Source: Zygnema cylindricum
Taxonomy: Eukaryota > Streptophyta > Zygnematophyceae > Zygnematales > Zygnemataceae
Direction: 5' to 3'
NCBI GenBank assembly: GCA_037447655.1
Contig: JBBHKE010000926.1
Coordinates: 54,496-118,495, forward strand
Length of the DNA stretch: 64,000 nucleotides
Shown: positions 43,700 through 55,504 of the stretch, in pieces
How the letters are laid out: every line of letters starts with the position of its first letter
Position numbering within the stretch: position 1 is the first letter of the stretch
Notes under the pieces: model-generated
Seen by the model: only the letters and a program-made list of their open reading frames with translations
What the model was told of the DNA's origin: nothing
The model's database searches: none
Made by a program: the position numbers and the translations under genes

Positions 43700-44169
43700 C
43701 GCCCGTCTATAAAGCAATAGTAATTTTATGTGATAAGTCGTGCAACCTAATATATATATTTATATATATCTTAGGGGTGTTTTTTTTTTTTTTTTTTTTT
43801 TTAAAGTTTGCTAGGTTTTCTGAGTGAGTTAATCCGGTAGGAAAAAATAATAGAAAACGATACCGGATAGTTCAGCAATCTCAGATTTAACAACTCAAAA
43901 ACAAACTAGACAACAAATGAAATAAAAACAAAACATGGCAAAAATTTAAACATGCATACAAAAACTAGATAGAGAAACCAATTGACACAAGGAATAACGA
44001 ACCTTTGAAAAATTGACAATTTCAAATTGCAGAAAATGGAGCAAAACTGAAAATGTCAAATTGCAGTAAATAGATGAAAAATTGACAATTTCAAATTGCA
44101 GAAAATGGAGCAAAACTGAAAATGTTAAATTGTCGTAAATAGAAGAAAAATTGACAATTTCAAGAGCAC
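43700..44169. repeat. Gypsy 5' LTR border region with simple and 69-bp repeats
   Basis: Contains an AT microsatellite (about 43750-43770), a run of about 22 T (43781-43802), and a 69-bp tandem repeat starting GAAAAATTGAC at 44007, 44076 and 44145. It occupies the position where the sense U5 end of the 5' LTR should be but shows no similarity to 34418-34617. A primer-binding site could not be placed. Confidence 0.6.
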
Positions 44170-45284
44170 AAGAATATTAAGCCAACGGATAGCCACTAGG
44201 CTCCTTGGTCAGTTTATATTCCTTACAGGAGTTCAATAAATAAAGATTTAACTCGATATCACAACACACCAACTGAAACTGTAGCAAACTGCGAGCAAAT
44301 CTGAGATAACCAGATTTAGTCACACACAAAACATACGAGGAAAGCCAATTCTAATCCACTATCACGCAGTAAACCACACAAGCAAACCCAAAACTGTCCA
44401 ATCACAATCTAGGGTTCAGCGACAGCCTGAGAAAGAAGACTGAGCAGCAATCCACTTGATAGGACGCGAGAAGAAGTGAAGGGAAACTGGTTAGGCTTCG
44501 CCGTGAGCCGCGTAGATTAATTTGTAGGGCAGGTTTACAGAGAAAGAAACTAAGAGCTAAGCAGCAGAACGCTCAATGACCAAAAAAGTAGTCACTAAAC
44601 TATCCTGACAATTTCACAAGAAAAATACTCAAAGTTTAGGTCAAATCTTCCAAAATGAGAATTCTTGTGCTCTTAAAATTGTGAGCACAGAATTCACCTA
44701 ACATTCGCTAAGTACAAAGTCTACAGCTGAAAGTCTACCTTACTACGCCTACATGCGTTATATGTAGTTGTCTGCGCTTAGTTTGGATTCTGGCCAATAG
44801 GCGACCAGAATCGTGTGCCTTACGTTACAAAATCTAGAACCTACAGATAAAAACCCTTCCTACGCTACATGTGAATGCGTGCGACCTCCAAGGGTCCACG
44901 ACTTAAAATGGTCCGGCGTGCGGTTCGCATCTGGACCGTCCATTCGTCTGCATCCTTCGTGGCTGTAGATTCGTGTTCGAATCCACGCTAGCGTCGACAT
45001 CACTTGGAGTTGATGTTTCGGTTCGCGATCGTCCATACATCGATCCAAACTGGTCGCGGAAATTCCGACAGATGAAGTATGTCGGTTCGCCAAAATTCCC
45101 GGACAGACGACTTCGCGGACAGAAATTGAAACTGTCCGCGGGTTTCACGGCGTCAATGACAATTTGTACGGTCCTGTCGCCACCGAAACATACCAAAATA
45201 CAAATTAGTGTGGCGTAAATTTTACAGACCGTTTATATGCGATTAAAATGCGGTTAAAATGCGAAGACGTGATACGGCATGACA
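44170..45284 (-). repeat. Gypsy 5' LTR (U3-R part)
   Basis: Collinear with 34617-35727 (starting TTAAGCCAACGGATAGCC, ending CGGCATGACA) with scattered differences. It lacks the last ~200 bp of the sense LTR found in the 3' copy. Confidence 0.85.
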
Positions 45285-45943
45285 CCACTTTGTAGTACTT
45301 TCTGGCCGGTTAACTCCACAGAAATTGTACGGGAACGTACGACATTGTAGTGACAAATTGATGGTCATGGATCGGAAAAAGGACGGCGGACACAAAGTAC
45401 AACGGACGCAAAAGAACATTATGCGCGGCGTTGAAATCGAAAGGACGACTTTCAATGAGAAAATACGAGCGGACGGCCAGCTTTGGCGGCTTAGGCCAAA
45501 AATTAGACGGATTGACACGTGGCAGGTTTCCAGTGGATCTCAGGGAAGAAAATGACAAAGCCATGGCGCTGGATGTGAAAGGTACATCGTTTTAACTGGA
45601 GTCGTACTAAAGTCATACATATCTTACGCCGACAACTGTACTTTCGGCTTGTACAAATGATATGATCGGTAGGCACCTCAATAGATAGGGGTTGTGAGTA
45701 GGGCGCGTCGGGGGAATAACACGTACAGTTGAGTGAAATGGCTGTACATTTATATGTATGGTCCATACATATATCGCCGATAGTTATCGATATCGGTGTT
45801 ATTGCCGATAATAACCGATAAATATCGGTTATTTATCGGCGATAATACAGATAACGATATATCGTACCAATATATCGATTATCGGCTACCCAAAAAAAGG
45901 CCCATATTGGTTATCGGCAAATCCTTACCGATACACTACACTA

Positions 45944-46483
45944 CACCGCGAATCGTTATTAGTGTCAAAGTTTAAATAGTGTTGAAGAAAATTTACCGTA
46001 ATTGATTTTAATTAAGAATTTGAATTTTTTCAAAGAAAAGGTGTATTCTAATTTCGGCGTTTATGTTAATTTGGGAACAACAAAAATGGAATATTCGTCG
46101 TACAATTATATTCATTAATATATGTATCCATACAAAATATAGGAAATCGTACGCCGTCGCGAATTTAAAATATCCGTACATGCTATACTAATTTACGTGT
46201 CAGACAAATCCCGTTTTTTTGAGCGCACGTTCCTATGCGTGCGCGTCTGATTTAATTCATTTTTGGTAAATTTTCACTTGAAAAGGTACATTTGTGTACG
46301 GTCTGACATCAACCGTACACCACACTATTTATATTTTATTGTACTTTCAGGCTTTACTTTATTTTGTACGGTACCTTAATTAACGTCAAGGAAAGTTTAA
46401 AATAATGTATCCTATATGAAAAAAAAAATCAAAATTTAAAGAACCCAAATTAGTGACTTTGACACTAATAACGATTCGCGGTG
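45944..46483. mobile_element. TA-flanked MITE, family A (540 bp, empty-site reference)
   Basis: CACCGCGAATCGTTATTAG at the left and its complement at the right, flanked by TA (45942-45943, 46484-46485). It aligns along its length with the element at 19903-21980 minus the solo LTR. It abuts the right terminus of the family D element. Confidence 0.85.
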
Positions 46484-46485
46484 TA

Positions 46486-46773
46486 CCATTTTGTACGGAC
46501 TGACATGACCGGAAGCTGAGAATCCTATCTTTCAATCGCAACTGTCAGATCCACAATCCTAAAAGTGTCTACCGATAAAAGATGTTTTAAGTGGCAATAA
46601 TAGCGATGCATGCCGTAGTTTCGAATTGTAGGGCATTTTTCCATCGTACCTTAATGTTTTTTTACGCTTCTTGGACCGGAAAACTACAGTAAACGACACA
46701 CGACATTCCACATACAATAGTCGAACGACGGCGTAACAAAAAGCTTTATCTACAATGAAAAAGGTCTTTGTAA
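46486..46773. repeat. Remnant of the 217-bp family A subgroup, otherwise nothing recognised
   Basis: GGAAGCTGAGAATC, ATCCACAATCC and AAAGATGTTTTAAGTGGCAA match interiors of 55106-55322 and 3485-3701, but termini are missing. Confidence 0.4.
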
Positions 46774-48239
46774 GGGTGAACCTCCATTAGGCGAAAAGTG
46801 GGGTTCTTTACTAGAAAAAATGTACTTTCGTACAGATCCAGCTCATTTCCGTACAGAAGCGTACTGATTTTTTTTATTTTTTTTTAACATGATTACTGTC
46901 GGCACGTCAAGATTTTCCAAACTTCTGGGCGACAACGTCGACCGTCCGATAACGTGTTTTCAAAGCAAGCGGTCACGTCGTCCAGCGATTAAGGGTAACC
47001 TTCCATCAGGTGAAAAGTGGGGTTGTTTACTGGAGAAAGTACCTTTCCGTACTAGGACGTACTGTTTTTTTTTTACAAAGATGTTTACTAAAATCGTTGA
47101 GATTCTCGAATTCTTGGAAAAAATACCACCCGTCGATTTTCAATTTCGTATGGCACTTCTTCTTTCCATCAGCTAGTCTCTCCGGCGTCCTGGGGAGAGA
47201 GTTTGCGGATGCTGGGCCGTGTTTTGGTCCACTTAAAGTCGAATGATCCGACAAGCGTGAAGCGATAAACACATGTGGCGGTGGGTGTCGAGTGTGACAT
47301 AAAAGCTAGCCTGTTCGACGACAGAAAAATCTTGGTTGTATAGCCAGCTTGTTCGACGACAAAATAAACTTGGTTATAGGACATCCGGTGACATCTCCTT
47401 CATAAATGTGCGATACAGAGATTCACGTACAAATGGTACATTCTTCGACATTTGTACAAACTTTAATTTTGCAACGGTTTTCGTGGCCGTTGATACCACA
47501 ACAACCCTAAGAACGTTTAGATTGTACATTAGCGTGACGCTACTAGATATTTTAATTGGCGTCTGCCCGTACACATACGCAACTGCGATTTTGTCCTTTT
47601 GGAAATGATGATTATTCCCGGGCGGCTCAACAGGTCCTACGTGGTACCAATCGCAAACTAACACCTCATTCACTGACCTGATGGAAGGGTGATACAAGTA
47701 AACGTGTTCGTACGATTACTGGGAACGCCTGATGGAAGGTTACCCTAATTACTCTCCTCAGGGAGGAGAGTCATCAATCACCGGACGTGTAAAATGTTTA
47801 CGCGTGGAATGGTGACGTACGGGCCGCGCGCCTTCGGACAGGCGGGAATAAAATCCAACGAAAAACCACCAAATAAAATATTTGTTGAAGAATGTGTCGT
47901 GACGCCTCTTCCACGATCCGCTGACATCCGGAATTTATGGCGCCACGACGAAACACGAACAACGAAACAACTACAAAAAATACAAAACACGAACGTACAA
48001 ATCGTACATTCACGCAATTTAATTTTTCGGCTGGATATACGGATACAAGTTCAGATATTGTGCTTTTGGAATCTATGACTGCTCGTCGTCAGAACCTGAA
48101 CCTACGTGCGTCCAATTGAAAGAAAGCACATACGCGATAGATTCCATTGCTGACACAACCTGATGGAGAAGTGAACGAAGTATTACTGCCAGTAAACGTT
48201 TCCGTAAGATTATTGTCGGCGCCTAATGGAGGGTTACCC
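46774..48239. mobile_element. PIF/Harbinger-like element (outer)
   Basis: TIRs GGGTGAACCTCCATTAGGCG and the complement of GGGTAACCCTCCATTAGGCG (two mismatches), flanked by the 3-bp duplication TAA (46771-46773, 48240-48242). Without the nested relative it is about 0.71 kb. No transposase is encoded; open frames inside (for example 47794-48078) have no recognised domain. Confidence 0.78.
46993..47745. mobile_element. PIF/Harbinger-like element (inner, nested in its relative)
   Basis: TIRs GGGTAACCTTCCATCAGG with complement at the right end, duplication TAA at 46990-46992 and 47746-47748. 753 bp. Subterminal AAAAGTGGGGTTGTTTACT is shared with the outer element and with 552-3151. Confidence 0.8.
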
Positions 48240-48242
48240 TAA

Positions 48243-49830
48243 CAGAGTTGTGAACATCGCCATCATCCGATTCCATATCTTTACAAACCCAACATTAAAA
48301 CACCCACATTCTAGCCGGTAACCTTCATGCAATCTAGCGTGGTATCTACGGCTTTCGTATGTGCACCGTACATGTACATCTTTTATCTGATTCTATCACA
48401 TCTTTGATTGTTTGTCAAATACTTGTATTGCTGCATGACGTCAAGTCATGTTTTGTCGTTTTACTTAAAGAACATGTTTATTTGTAAAACACGCAATCCC
48501 ATTCCCTAGACCAAATGGTTCACACAAACACATTGTGAGCAGAAGAACAATTGTTGTTATCTTGGTAAGTGAAGCAAATAAAAAAATCTTAGCTTAGAAC
48601 CATTTCTATTCTCTTTGCCAATACAAATTTCTTTCATATGACAATATTCTCTTAACAGATTTCGACAATGGATTGGTAGACGTTATCCACTTAGATAAAA
48701 TGAAGTTTTTTTATTCAACGTTTGCTCAGGAGAGATTTATTCCCAACAAAGTTTTTGCAAAAGATTAAGAAATACAGAAATAGGACCAACATTTGAACTT
48801 TTCCAATCTTGACAAGATGTCAAGGTAACTTATAAATAGTACAAGTGGTTGCTTGCAAAAAATAACATAAAGGAATTGCAATTTCTCCCGAAAGACATAA
48901 TAAGTTAGACTGCTTTTGGTCGTCAAATTGTATCAAATACAATATTTGATGTAAATCGAGTTGAACAATATATTCCAAGACCTTCAAAATAAGTTTTCAT
49001 AGGTAATGTAAGTGGTAGGTTGGAAGACATTAACTCAGTGCATGCTTCATATGTACTTACTAGAGACAGCAAAGAAAGGTTATACCTCCAATCCATGCAA
49101 CAAATAATAAAGTTTACCATTTCCTGTTCCAAGATATCTTTTTGAAGAAGAACGGACAAATGTAGAACAAAGATATGCTTTTGTTCGGACAAAGGTAATC
49201 CGTGATACTCTATTATTCATTCGTGTTTTAGTGACTCATGTAGACAGGCATAAAAAGACAACCATATCCACGCCAATTGAAACGAAATTCTATGTTCACT
49301 CCCGCGTCACATATGCGCGCCTAGGAATACCCACGAAATGGCATTCAAAATTTGATTTTACTTTGAATGAGTTGCGTACCCAAAATCGCACAAAAATCTT
49401 TAACGCATGCACCGAAAAGATGTACTATTTCGTTTGCCATCCAACATACATTGAGCCTTAAACTGCAATGGTAGTTTCAACATGAACTCGCTACAGTATG
49501 CACCTGATTATGTAAATTTGACCTCAAAGGTTTCTTAGATACACCAATCTTCATATCTTCCTGAATATATTTCCGATCTTAGTGATTCTTTCACGGTTCT
49601 TTCAAAAATACCTTCTATATATTTGAAACCTTTAAATACACATATAAATCAAATAAATCCTCTCTACTGTTACAATATCCCACTTAGTGGACAAGTTAAA
49701 AAAAAGAGTTAAACCAAATACCACCTACAACATCATCTAATGTTGCTTCAAGTGGAGACAACTTTCCATAGTAAAGTACCACTTATCCCCACTTTGTTGA
49801 CGAGTTAAAAGAAACATTCAGGAATATTAA
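48243..49830. other. AT-rich region without recognised gene
   Basis: Frames at 48923-49192 (minus) and 49231-49461 (plus) lack recognisable domains. A stretch at 49680-49815 (CCCACTTAGTGGACAAGTTAA and related) shows weak similarity to 61515-61640. Confidence 0.45.
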
Positions 49831-50272
49831 TTTAATCTCCATGTACCAACGAATTCACCATCACACACTTACAAGCATCTTATCTTCAAATTTGTTGGAA
49901 AGAATATTTCCTCAAATCTTCCCTGAGCGATGGATGGAGCGACCTTCAAGGTAACTTGTGACGGGCAAAGAGCATTGCTCTCACTTTCATCCTCTCTTCA
50001 CATTCTCTTTATCTTGAATTTACAAGTACAGCCACAAATCTCCTAGTAAGCTCACTCTTTCAATGTTGGTAGAAAATAAGGAAGAAAGCATATAAATACA
50101 CCAAAAAACACGTCTCCACAATTGATCCAACCGCAGTCCACAACAACAGATAGTTTTTCTGATTTCCTCCATTGTCTTTGACGCACCAAACCACAGCGAG
50201 TGTACAAAACACCAATGTAACGAATGAAGACAAGAAAACACCTGTAACGAGAAAATGCATGATTTTTCAAAC

Positions 50273-51230
50273 TCAGACTTTCCTATGCGGTAAAGAAACT
50301 CCAAATTTGCTTTCAAATGCCTCGTTTTTCAGATTGAATATTGTTGATAAGGAATAAATATTGATATCTATATTTGCCTTCATGAGGGCATCGTAACTTG
50401 GCCTCAATCGATTGTCAAGAAATAATCCACGGATCGATGAGTTTGTAGCCACATCCTCTATACTCCATCCCATTTCCTTCACCAAAAACTCCAATTTAGG
50501 GTTGATGGTGTCCCAAGAGCTACCTAAAAGGTTTGGTTGGATCTGTGCAATTCTCATGCATCTCTCTTTTCCAAAATGGTGTTGAAGTTGTTTGTATGTA
50601 CGTTGGATTGTGGAAAGAGGAGCTTAGAGAATCCCCGGGTGCCTCACCAAAAGTCGTTGTGCAATGTCAATGCCAAACATCTCTTGGACCCCATTGGCCC
50701 TTTCTAGTAAGGATTGGCTTTTTTTACAAGCAAGAACAGGAAATTTTGAAAGGATAACTGTACCAAGTTGATCGGTTAAAATCAAATTGATTGCCACTAT
50801 CCCTTCCACAATGGTTTCTCACTAAGGGCCAAGATTACTGGATATGTCTCCACCATGCGAGGAGTCCAAGGCACACCTAAATTTGACCACAGCTGCAATT
50901 TGGAATCAAGAGTGGTTGTAAGATAATTCAATATATTTGGGAAACAACCGACCATTTTCCCCAAATTCTGCACTTTCAGAGTTTCTTGGAGATAGTTGAG
51001 AACCGATTCATGTCGCTCATCTGGAGCGCAAAGGAAATGTTGTGATGGATTTGAATATTTCTTCAAAGCCTTAAGGAAGTGTTGTAATTCCGTACAGACT
51101 GAAAATGGCCGCCTTCCGAAGAATATGTTGTTTGCCTAGTACTGCAAGGGCGACTGACTTTTTCTTCAAAATCTGTTCTAATTACGGCATGAAAACCCAG
51201 AAATTGGGAAAAAAACTTTAATCATCGGCC
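50273..51230 (-). pseudogene. mTERF-like pseudogene, copy A
   Basis: Homologous to the mTERF copy at 53226-54523. From the 5' side it reads KKKSVALAVLGKQHILRKAA (about 51110-51180), a frameshift near 51085, then 50797-51066 (KYSNPSQHFLCAPDERHESV, LGVPWTPRMVETYPVI). A frameshift near 50810-50820 follows, then 50624-50809 (GIDIAQRLLVRHPGIL), another break, and 50273-50557 (NPKLEFLVKEMGWSIEDVA). The N-terminal targeting region is missing. Several independent lesions mark it as a pseudogene. mTERF proteins are helical-repeat nucleic-acid-binding proteins of mitochondria and chloroplasts. Confidence 0.8.
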
Positions 51231-51280
51231 TACAGAAGTTGAAAACTTGGAATATTTTTTTTTTAATTATTTTAGAGCAA

Positions 51281-52760
51281 TCCTAACAGTATGACAAAAC
51301 AATGTACGCATAACATACTTATAACATAACATAACGTACTTATAACATACTTATGACTTAATACTATGCATTCATAACATACTTGTGACATCACACAACG
51401 TACTCATAACATACTTATGACATAACATGGCATGTTCATAAGATACTCATGACATAGCACAATGTAATCATAACACACTCATGACAAAAAATAATGTATT
51501 CATAACACACTTATGGCATCGCATAATGGGGTTATAACATATGACAAACATAACACACTCATAAGATTCTTTTGTTTTTCAGGTCGGTATTCACCCGTGA
51601 GCCGCGGAGGAGTTTGTTACCATGCGAACGCCTTCTCATCGCGTCCCGCCCGGTGGACATGCGAGAGCAACAGCCTGAACACAATTTACTATGGAGACCA
51701 TTACTCTGACAAATCGTCTCTAATTCACACAGAATCAATGAAGTTGCAAGAGGAATTTGGTTTACCACTTCTTTTAACTTTCGACTAAAAAAAGGTTTGA
51801 ATTACGGGTGTCATATAGCCTATTGTTTGACAATGTCTAGTCGAACATTGTGGCTTATTAATCTAGGTTGTTTAGTAAATTTTTAGATTTGCTTTTTTCT
51901 TGTTGTGTTATTGCGTTTGACATTATGATGAAAATTGGACTTTTATGCAAAGTTCGGTAAATATGGGAAAGCAACAACTTGAGACGGGTTTTGAAGCCTT
52001 TCCGTTTTTTCAGTAATGATGATATGATATTGTATGTTTGCATTTGTGCATACCAATGTTGCGTGTTATTAGCTTCCATGCATTTGTTTCTTCCACGGTG
52101 TTTTCATTTTAGTTTGCTTCTGCTAGTGTCTCGGTTTTTCAGTTTTGCTTTAGCTTTTCATTTCTTTTGTTCCCATAAACTCGAATGGTTTACAATAATA
52201 ATGAGCTCAGATGGTTAGTCGCACTTTTTTCGCACATAAAAACCATAACAAATTTCAAAATAACATTTACTTTTTGAGGCACTTGAAATAGAGACAAACA
52301 TCACCACAACACTTACGCGTCGAAACTTAGTTGCAAATATATGATATGAATCCTACCTTAATTAGAGCCATTTTTCAGATGTCTCGACATGTTCGAATGG
52401 TCGCGCGTGAGACTTTTAGGAAAAAATAGTGTAATTATGCACACCATGATGATGTGGATGGCTTATTCTGACGACGGTGTTAGGAGTTGCTTTGAATGAG
52501 TTCTGCTGTTCTTTTGGTCGTTGTTCTTTTAAGAGGAGGGCCCTTGGGAGTCCTTTTTTACTTTTGGTCGGCGCTCTTTTAAGTGGGGGGCCCTTGGGAG
52601 TCTTAAAGCTTTGATCTTTGCTTCTTTTTACCGTCAGCGTTTATCTATGACTTTGCAGCGAGTGCAAGCTTCTACCCTACTTCAATTTACTAGTAATATT
52701 ATGGATCGTCGAACTGAACAAAAACTCCCTCAACGTGCTCCACCGAGCCTATGGGATTTA
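51281..52760 (+). repeat. Dispersed repeat R, forward copy
   Basis: In order: CCTAACAGTATGACAAAAC, eight or so ~30-bp units of ACTTATAACATACTTATGACAT type (51300-51560), a GCGTCCCGCCCGGTGGACATG segment (about 51640), a GCATACCAATG segment (about 52055), a TCGGTTTTTCAG to TGGTTTACAATAATA segment (52130-52200), and AACTCCCTCAACGTGCTCCA (52725). The same blocks appear in inverted order and orientation at 59830-61900. It lies between the two mTERF copies. Confidence 0.65.
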
Positions 52761-52832
52761 AGGTACCCATCCCACACACATCTTATCTTCAAATTTATTG
52801 CAATGGCATTTCCTCCGGTCTATTTCCTCTAG
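52605..52832 (+). pseudogene. Fragment of a repeat-encoded ORF (SFYRQRLSMTLQRVQAS)
   Basis: Reads SFYRQRLSMTLQRVQASTLL, then LPQRAPPSLWDL. It resembles, from memory, the tail of reverse-transcriptase-associated ORFs repeated in bryophyte and streptophyte-algal genomes, where an IPMAVEVFGCL segment precedes an FYRQR-S-LQR-QAS segment. The companion segment is found at 60288-60665 in the inverted copy of this repeat. No catalytic motif is present here. The identification is tentative. Confidence 0.35.
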
Positions 52833-53225
52833 TCTATTTCCTCCGGTTTATTCCTCCGGTCTCCCAAGCCTCACAAACGAGTGACAGATGGAGCAAATTT
52901 AGAAGGCAACTTGTGACGGAACCCCACTTGTTATTAACCTCTCCTCACCTTCACTTCATCCTTATGTCTACAAGTATAACTGCAAATCTCCTAATAAGTT
53001 CACTATTTCAACATTGATATGTAAGAATTGAAAAGCACACGAATAAATCAAAAACTACGTTTCCACAATTGATTCAAAAACTTACAACAACAATGGACCG
53101 TCATTTTTCAAGGCCAAATTTTTGTTCGCCGCATTGCAAAAATACCGATAGAATACATTAAAACAAACAAACACCTCAAATTCTGAGGTTAAAATCATTA
53201 TGAGAGAATGAACACCTTTTTGAAC

Positions 53226-54523
53226 TCACACTTTATCACAAAATAAAGAAACGTCAAATCTTCTTTCAAACGCCTCGTTTGTTGGATTGAAGATGACTTG
53301 CAAGGAATGGTGCCTCCCATCTATTCCGGTTTTTATGAGTGCATTATATCGTGGCTTCAATCGATTTTCAAGCGATAAGTTAAGAACCGCTGGGTACGAA
53401 GCCACATCCTCTAATGTGCATCCCATTTCGTTAACAAGAAACTCTAATTTCGGGTTGATGGTATCCCAAGAGTTGCCCACAAGTTTTGCTTGCACTTGCA
53501 CGATTTTCATGCATCTCTCTTTTCCAAAATGTTCAAGAAGTTGTTTGTATGTACATTGGATTGTGGAAAGAGGAGCTAAGAGAATCCCCGGGTTCTTCAC
53601 CAAAAGTCGTTGTGCAAAGTCAATGCCAAACAACTCTTGTATCCCATTGGCCCTTTCGTGCAAGACATGGCCTTTTCTACTGGCCAGAATGGGAAATTTA
53701 GAAAGGATATCTATACCAAGTTGATCGGGGAAATTCAAATTGATTGCCTCTATCCCTTCTGCCACAGTTTTCTCACTAACGCCAACATTGCTGGATTCTT
53801 CTCCACCAAGGAAGGAGTGAGACGCACACCAAGACTTGACCACAAATGCAATTTGGAATGAATAGTGGTTGGAAGTAAACTCAATATATTTGGGAAACGA
53901 CTCACAATTTTCCCCAAATTTTCCACTTTTAAAGTTTCTTGGAGATAGTTGAGTACCGACACGTGTCGCTCGTCTGGAGCGCAAAGGAAATGTTGCGATG
54001 GATTCGAATATTTCTCCAAAGCCTTGAGGAAGCAATGTGATTCGATTCCGTACGCACTGAAAATGGCAGCCTTCCTTAAAATATGTTGTTTGCCTTGTAC
54101 TGCAAGAGTTACTGATTTTTTCTTCAAATTTTTTTCTAACTGCGGCATAGAACACCCCAAGCTCAGCAAGATCCTTGTGAAGTCTGCCACGTCAGATTCA
54201 AATATTGTCGCTTCTGTAGTAACCTTTGCCACGTCAGCTTCGAGCTTGACCACGCCACGTCTTCGATTTGTGACGTGACATTTGTCATCCGCCACGTCAG
54301 CCTCCTCGTTACCCTCTCTTAGGGCCGGGAGTGGGCGGCGAGGGAGAGAGTTCAGTCCGGGGAACTTCTGACAGGAGGACAGGTGGCGGAGTGGTGATGT
54401 ATTAGGTTGTGGCACGTGTGGAGGGACAGCTGGCGGCTTGTTATAGGAGGGAGAGAATGAAGCGAGGAGACAAGCTCGAGAGCCAAAAAAAAGGTGGAGA
54501 AAGCTAAAGGAAGACCAGGCCAT
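53226..54523 (-). pseudogene. mTERF-family gene, copy B (one frameshift)
   Basis: The first frame (53750-54523, 257 codons) starts MAWSSFSFLHLFFGSRACLL, an Arg-poor hydrophobic and Ser/Pro-rich N-terminus compatible with organelle targeting. mTERF-like helical repeats follow (QLEKNLKKKSVTLAV; RFPNILSLLPTTIHSKL; LGVRLTPSLVEKNPAMLAL). A frameshift near 53785 moves to the frame ending at 53226, which carries LGIDILSKFPILASRK, GIDFAQRLLVKNPGILL, NPKLEFLVNEMGCTLEDVASYP and LSLENRLKPRYNALI. The total of about 430 codons is usual for a plant mTERF. A 1-base assembly error would restore a full gene, so pseudogene status is provisional. mTERF proteins act in organelle transcription, RNA splicing or translation. 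Confidence 0.8.
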
Positions 54524-55105
54524 TGGATTGCAGAGAGGGAGGGAAGGGAGAGGAGAGAGGAAAAGAGGTAAGGTTGAAGGAGAGGGAGGGGAAATTAAAA
54601 GGAAAGGAAGGTAGAGAAAGGAGAGGCGAAGAGGGAAACAATAATTTTTGAAATAAAGAATTTAAAACGTTTCAATATGGTCCATGGAAATTGACACGTG
54701 TGTCAAATACAGGAAATGATAATCACACTCGTCATTTTGGTTTGGCACAACCACCTACGTCAGCTTGTACGATATTGTATTTGAAGGTACATAATAGTAC
54801 AATTAAGATTGGGAGGCCAATATGTGGAGTACAATGTGTGTCGTTAGCACCGAAGATATTTTTATCGTCACTATAAGCATCTTTTCTCGTGCACACCTGT
54901 CGGAATTTTTTTTTTTTTTTTGCTGACCGGCAATCGGTCTTGTGGAATTTTGCCGCGAATTGTACTTTGTAAATGACGTCCGTCATGTGAATACGACAAT
55001 CGACATGCCTGTCCAAATGTTAGCTATAATACTATATTGTGTGGAGCACATGAAAAAAAAGTGCTTGACAGTTGACACAAACAACGCAAGTACAGAAAAG
55101 AAGTA
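54524..55105. other. Region upstream of mTERF copy B
   Basis: 54530-54650 is a purine-rich tract (GAGGGAGGGAAGGGAGAGG and similar) directly 5' of the start codon on the coding side. It could be promoter/5'-UTR sequence, but no motif can be assigned. A run of about 15 T lies near 54907. No gene recognised. Confidence 0.45.
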
Positions 55106-55322
55106 CACCCTGCATCGCTATTAGTGTTACTAGTTTTTTCGCCACTTTAAACATCTTTTCTCCGTACACATTTGCCCGATTTTTAATTTGAGACTGGCAA
55201 TCGGAAGCTGAGAATAAAACCTTTAAATCGCGACCGTCGGATCCACAATCCGACATGTGTGTACAGAGAAAAGACGATTTAGGAGACCAGAAAAACATTA
55301 ACGCTAATGGCGATTCACGGTA
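55106..55322. mobile_element. TA-flanked MITE, family A (217-bp subgroup)
   Basis: Left CACCCTGCATCGCTATTAG, right CTAATGGCGATTCACGGTA, flanked by TA (55104-55105, 55323-55324). Same length as and similar interior to 3485-3701. Confidence 0.7.
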
Positions 55323-55504
55323 TACAAAACAATAAATCACAAGCTCGCATGAGCTCACATGAACGAAATAGTGTGGATACTTTTTCTTCAGAATAGTCAC
55401 AAAGTGGAAGCACTTTTTGTCTTTTTCCAAATAAATTGTCCATCCATCACATCGTCTGTCTGGAGAACAGTGTCGCCTCCCATCCTCAACTCTCACTACA
55501 CTTT

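Larger units (their letters stand above)
34418..45284 (-). mobile_element. Ty3/Gypsy retrotransposon with DNMT3-like methyltransferase and PHD finger
   Basis: 10.9 kb on the minus strand. Bounded by TGTCGTGCATG at the low end and CGGCATGACA at the high end, with a 4-bp duplication CCAC (34414-34417, 45285-45288). The solo LTR of the same family also has a 4-bp duplication. Coding order along the element: capsid, two CCHC knuckles, protease, cytosine methyltransferase, linker, RT, RNase H, integrase, PHD finger. RT before integrase places it in Ty3/Gypsy. Several in-frame stops and about three frameshifts make this copy inactive. Gypsy elements with DNMT domains are reported from charophytes; I infer this is one of that kind or an independent capture. 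Confidence 0.9.
34211..45943. mobile_element. TATCGATA-rich TIR element (family D) interrupted by the Gypsy element
   Basis: The left end TAGTGTTGTGTATAGG and right end CCGATACACTACACTA are imperfect inverted repeats related to those at 58163-58972. The remaining flanks of the Gypsy insertion (34211-34417 and 45289-45943) are rich in TATCGATA, TTATCGG and CGATAACACC motifs. Without the insertion it would be about 0.86 kb. The TA at its right tip is also the left TA of the family A MITE at 45944. A clear 8-bp TSD was not found for this copy. Confidence 0.65.

Noticed and set aside
34211-45943. Clear 8-bp duplication for the family D element holding the Gypsy insertion
   Set aside because: The flank GTAATTTG and the sequence after the adjoining MITE (CCATTTTG) agree at only five of eight positions.
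49231-49461. 76-codon frame as a possible host gene
   Set aside because: No domain, no homologue recognised and no neighbouring exon-like frames.
53770-53800. A short GT...AG intron to explain the mTERF copy B frame change
   Set aside because: The only GT-AG pair in the window of the shift would be about 22 nt, too short for a plausible intron.
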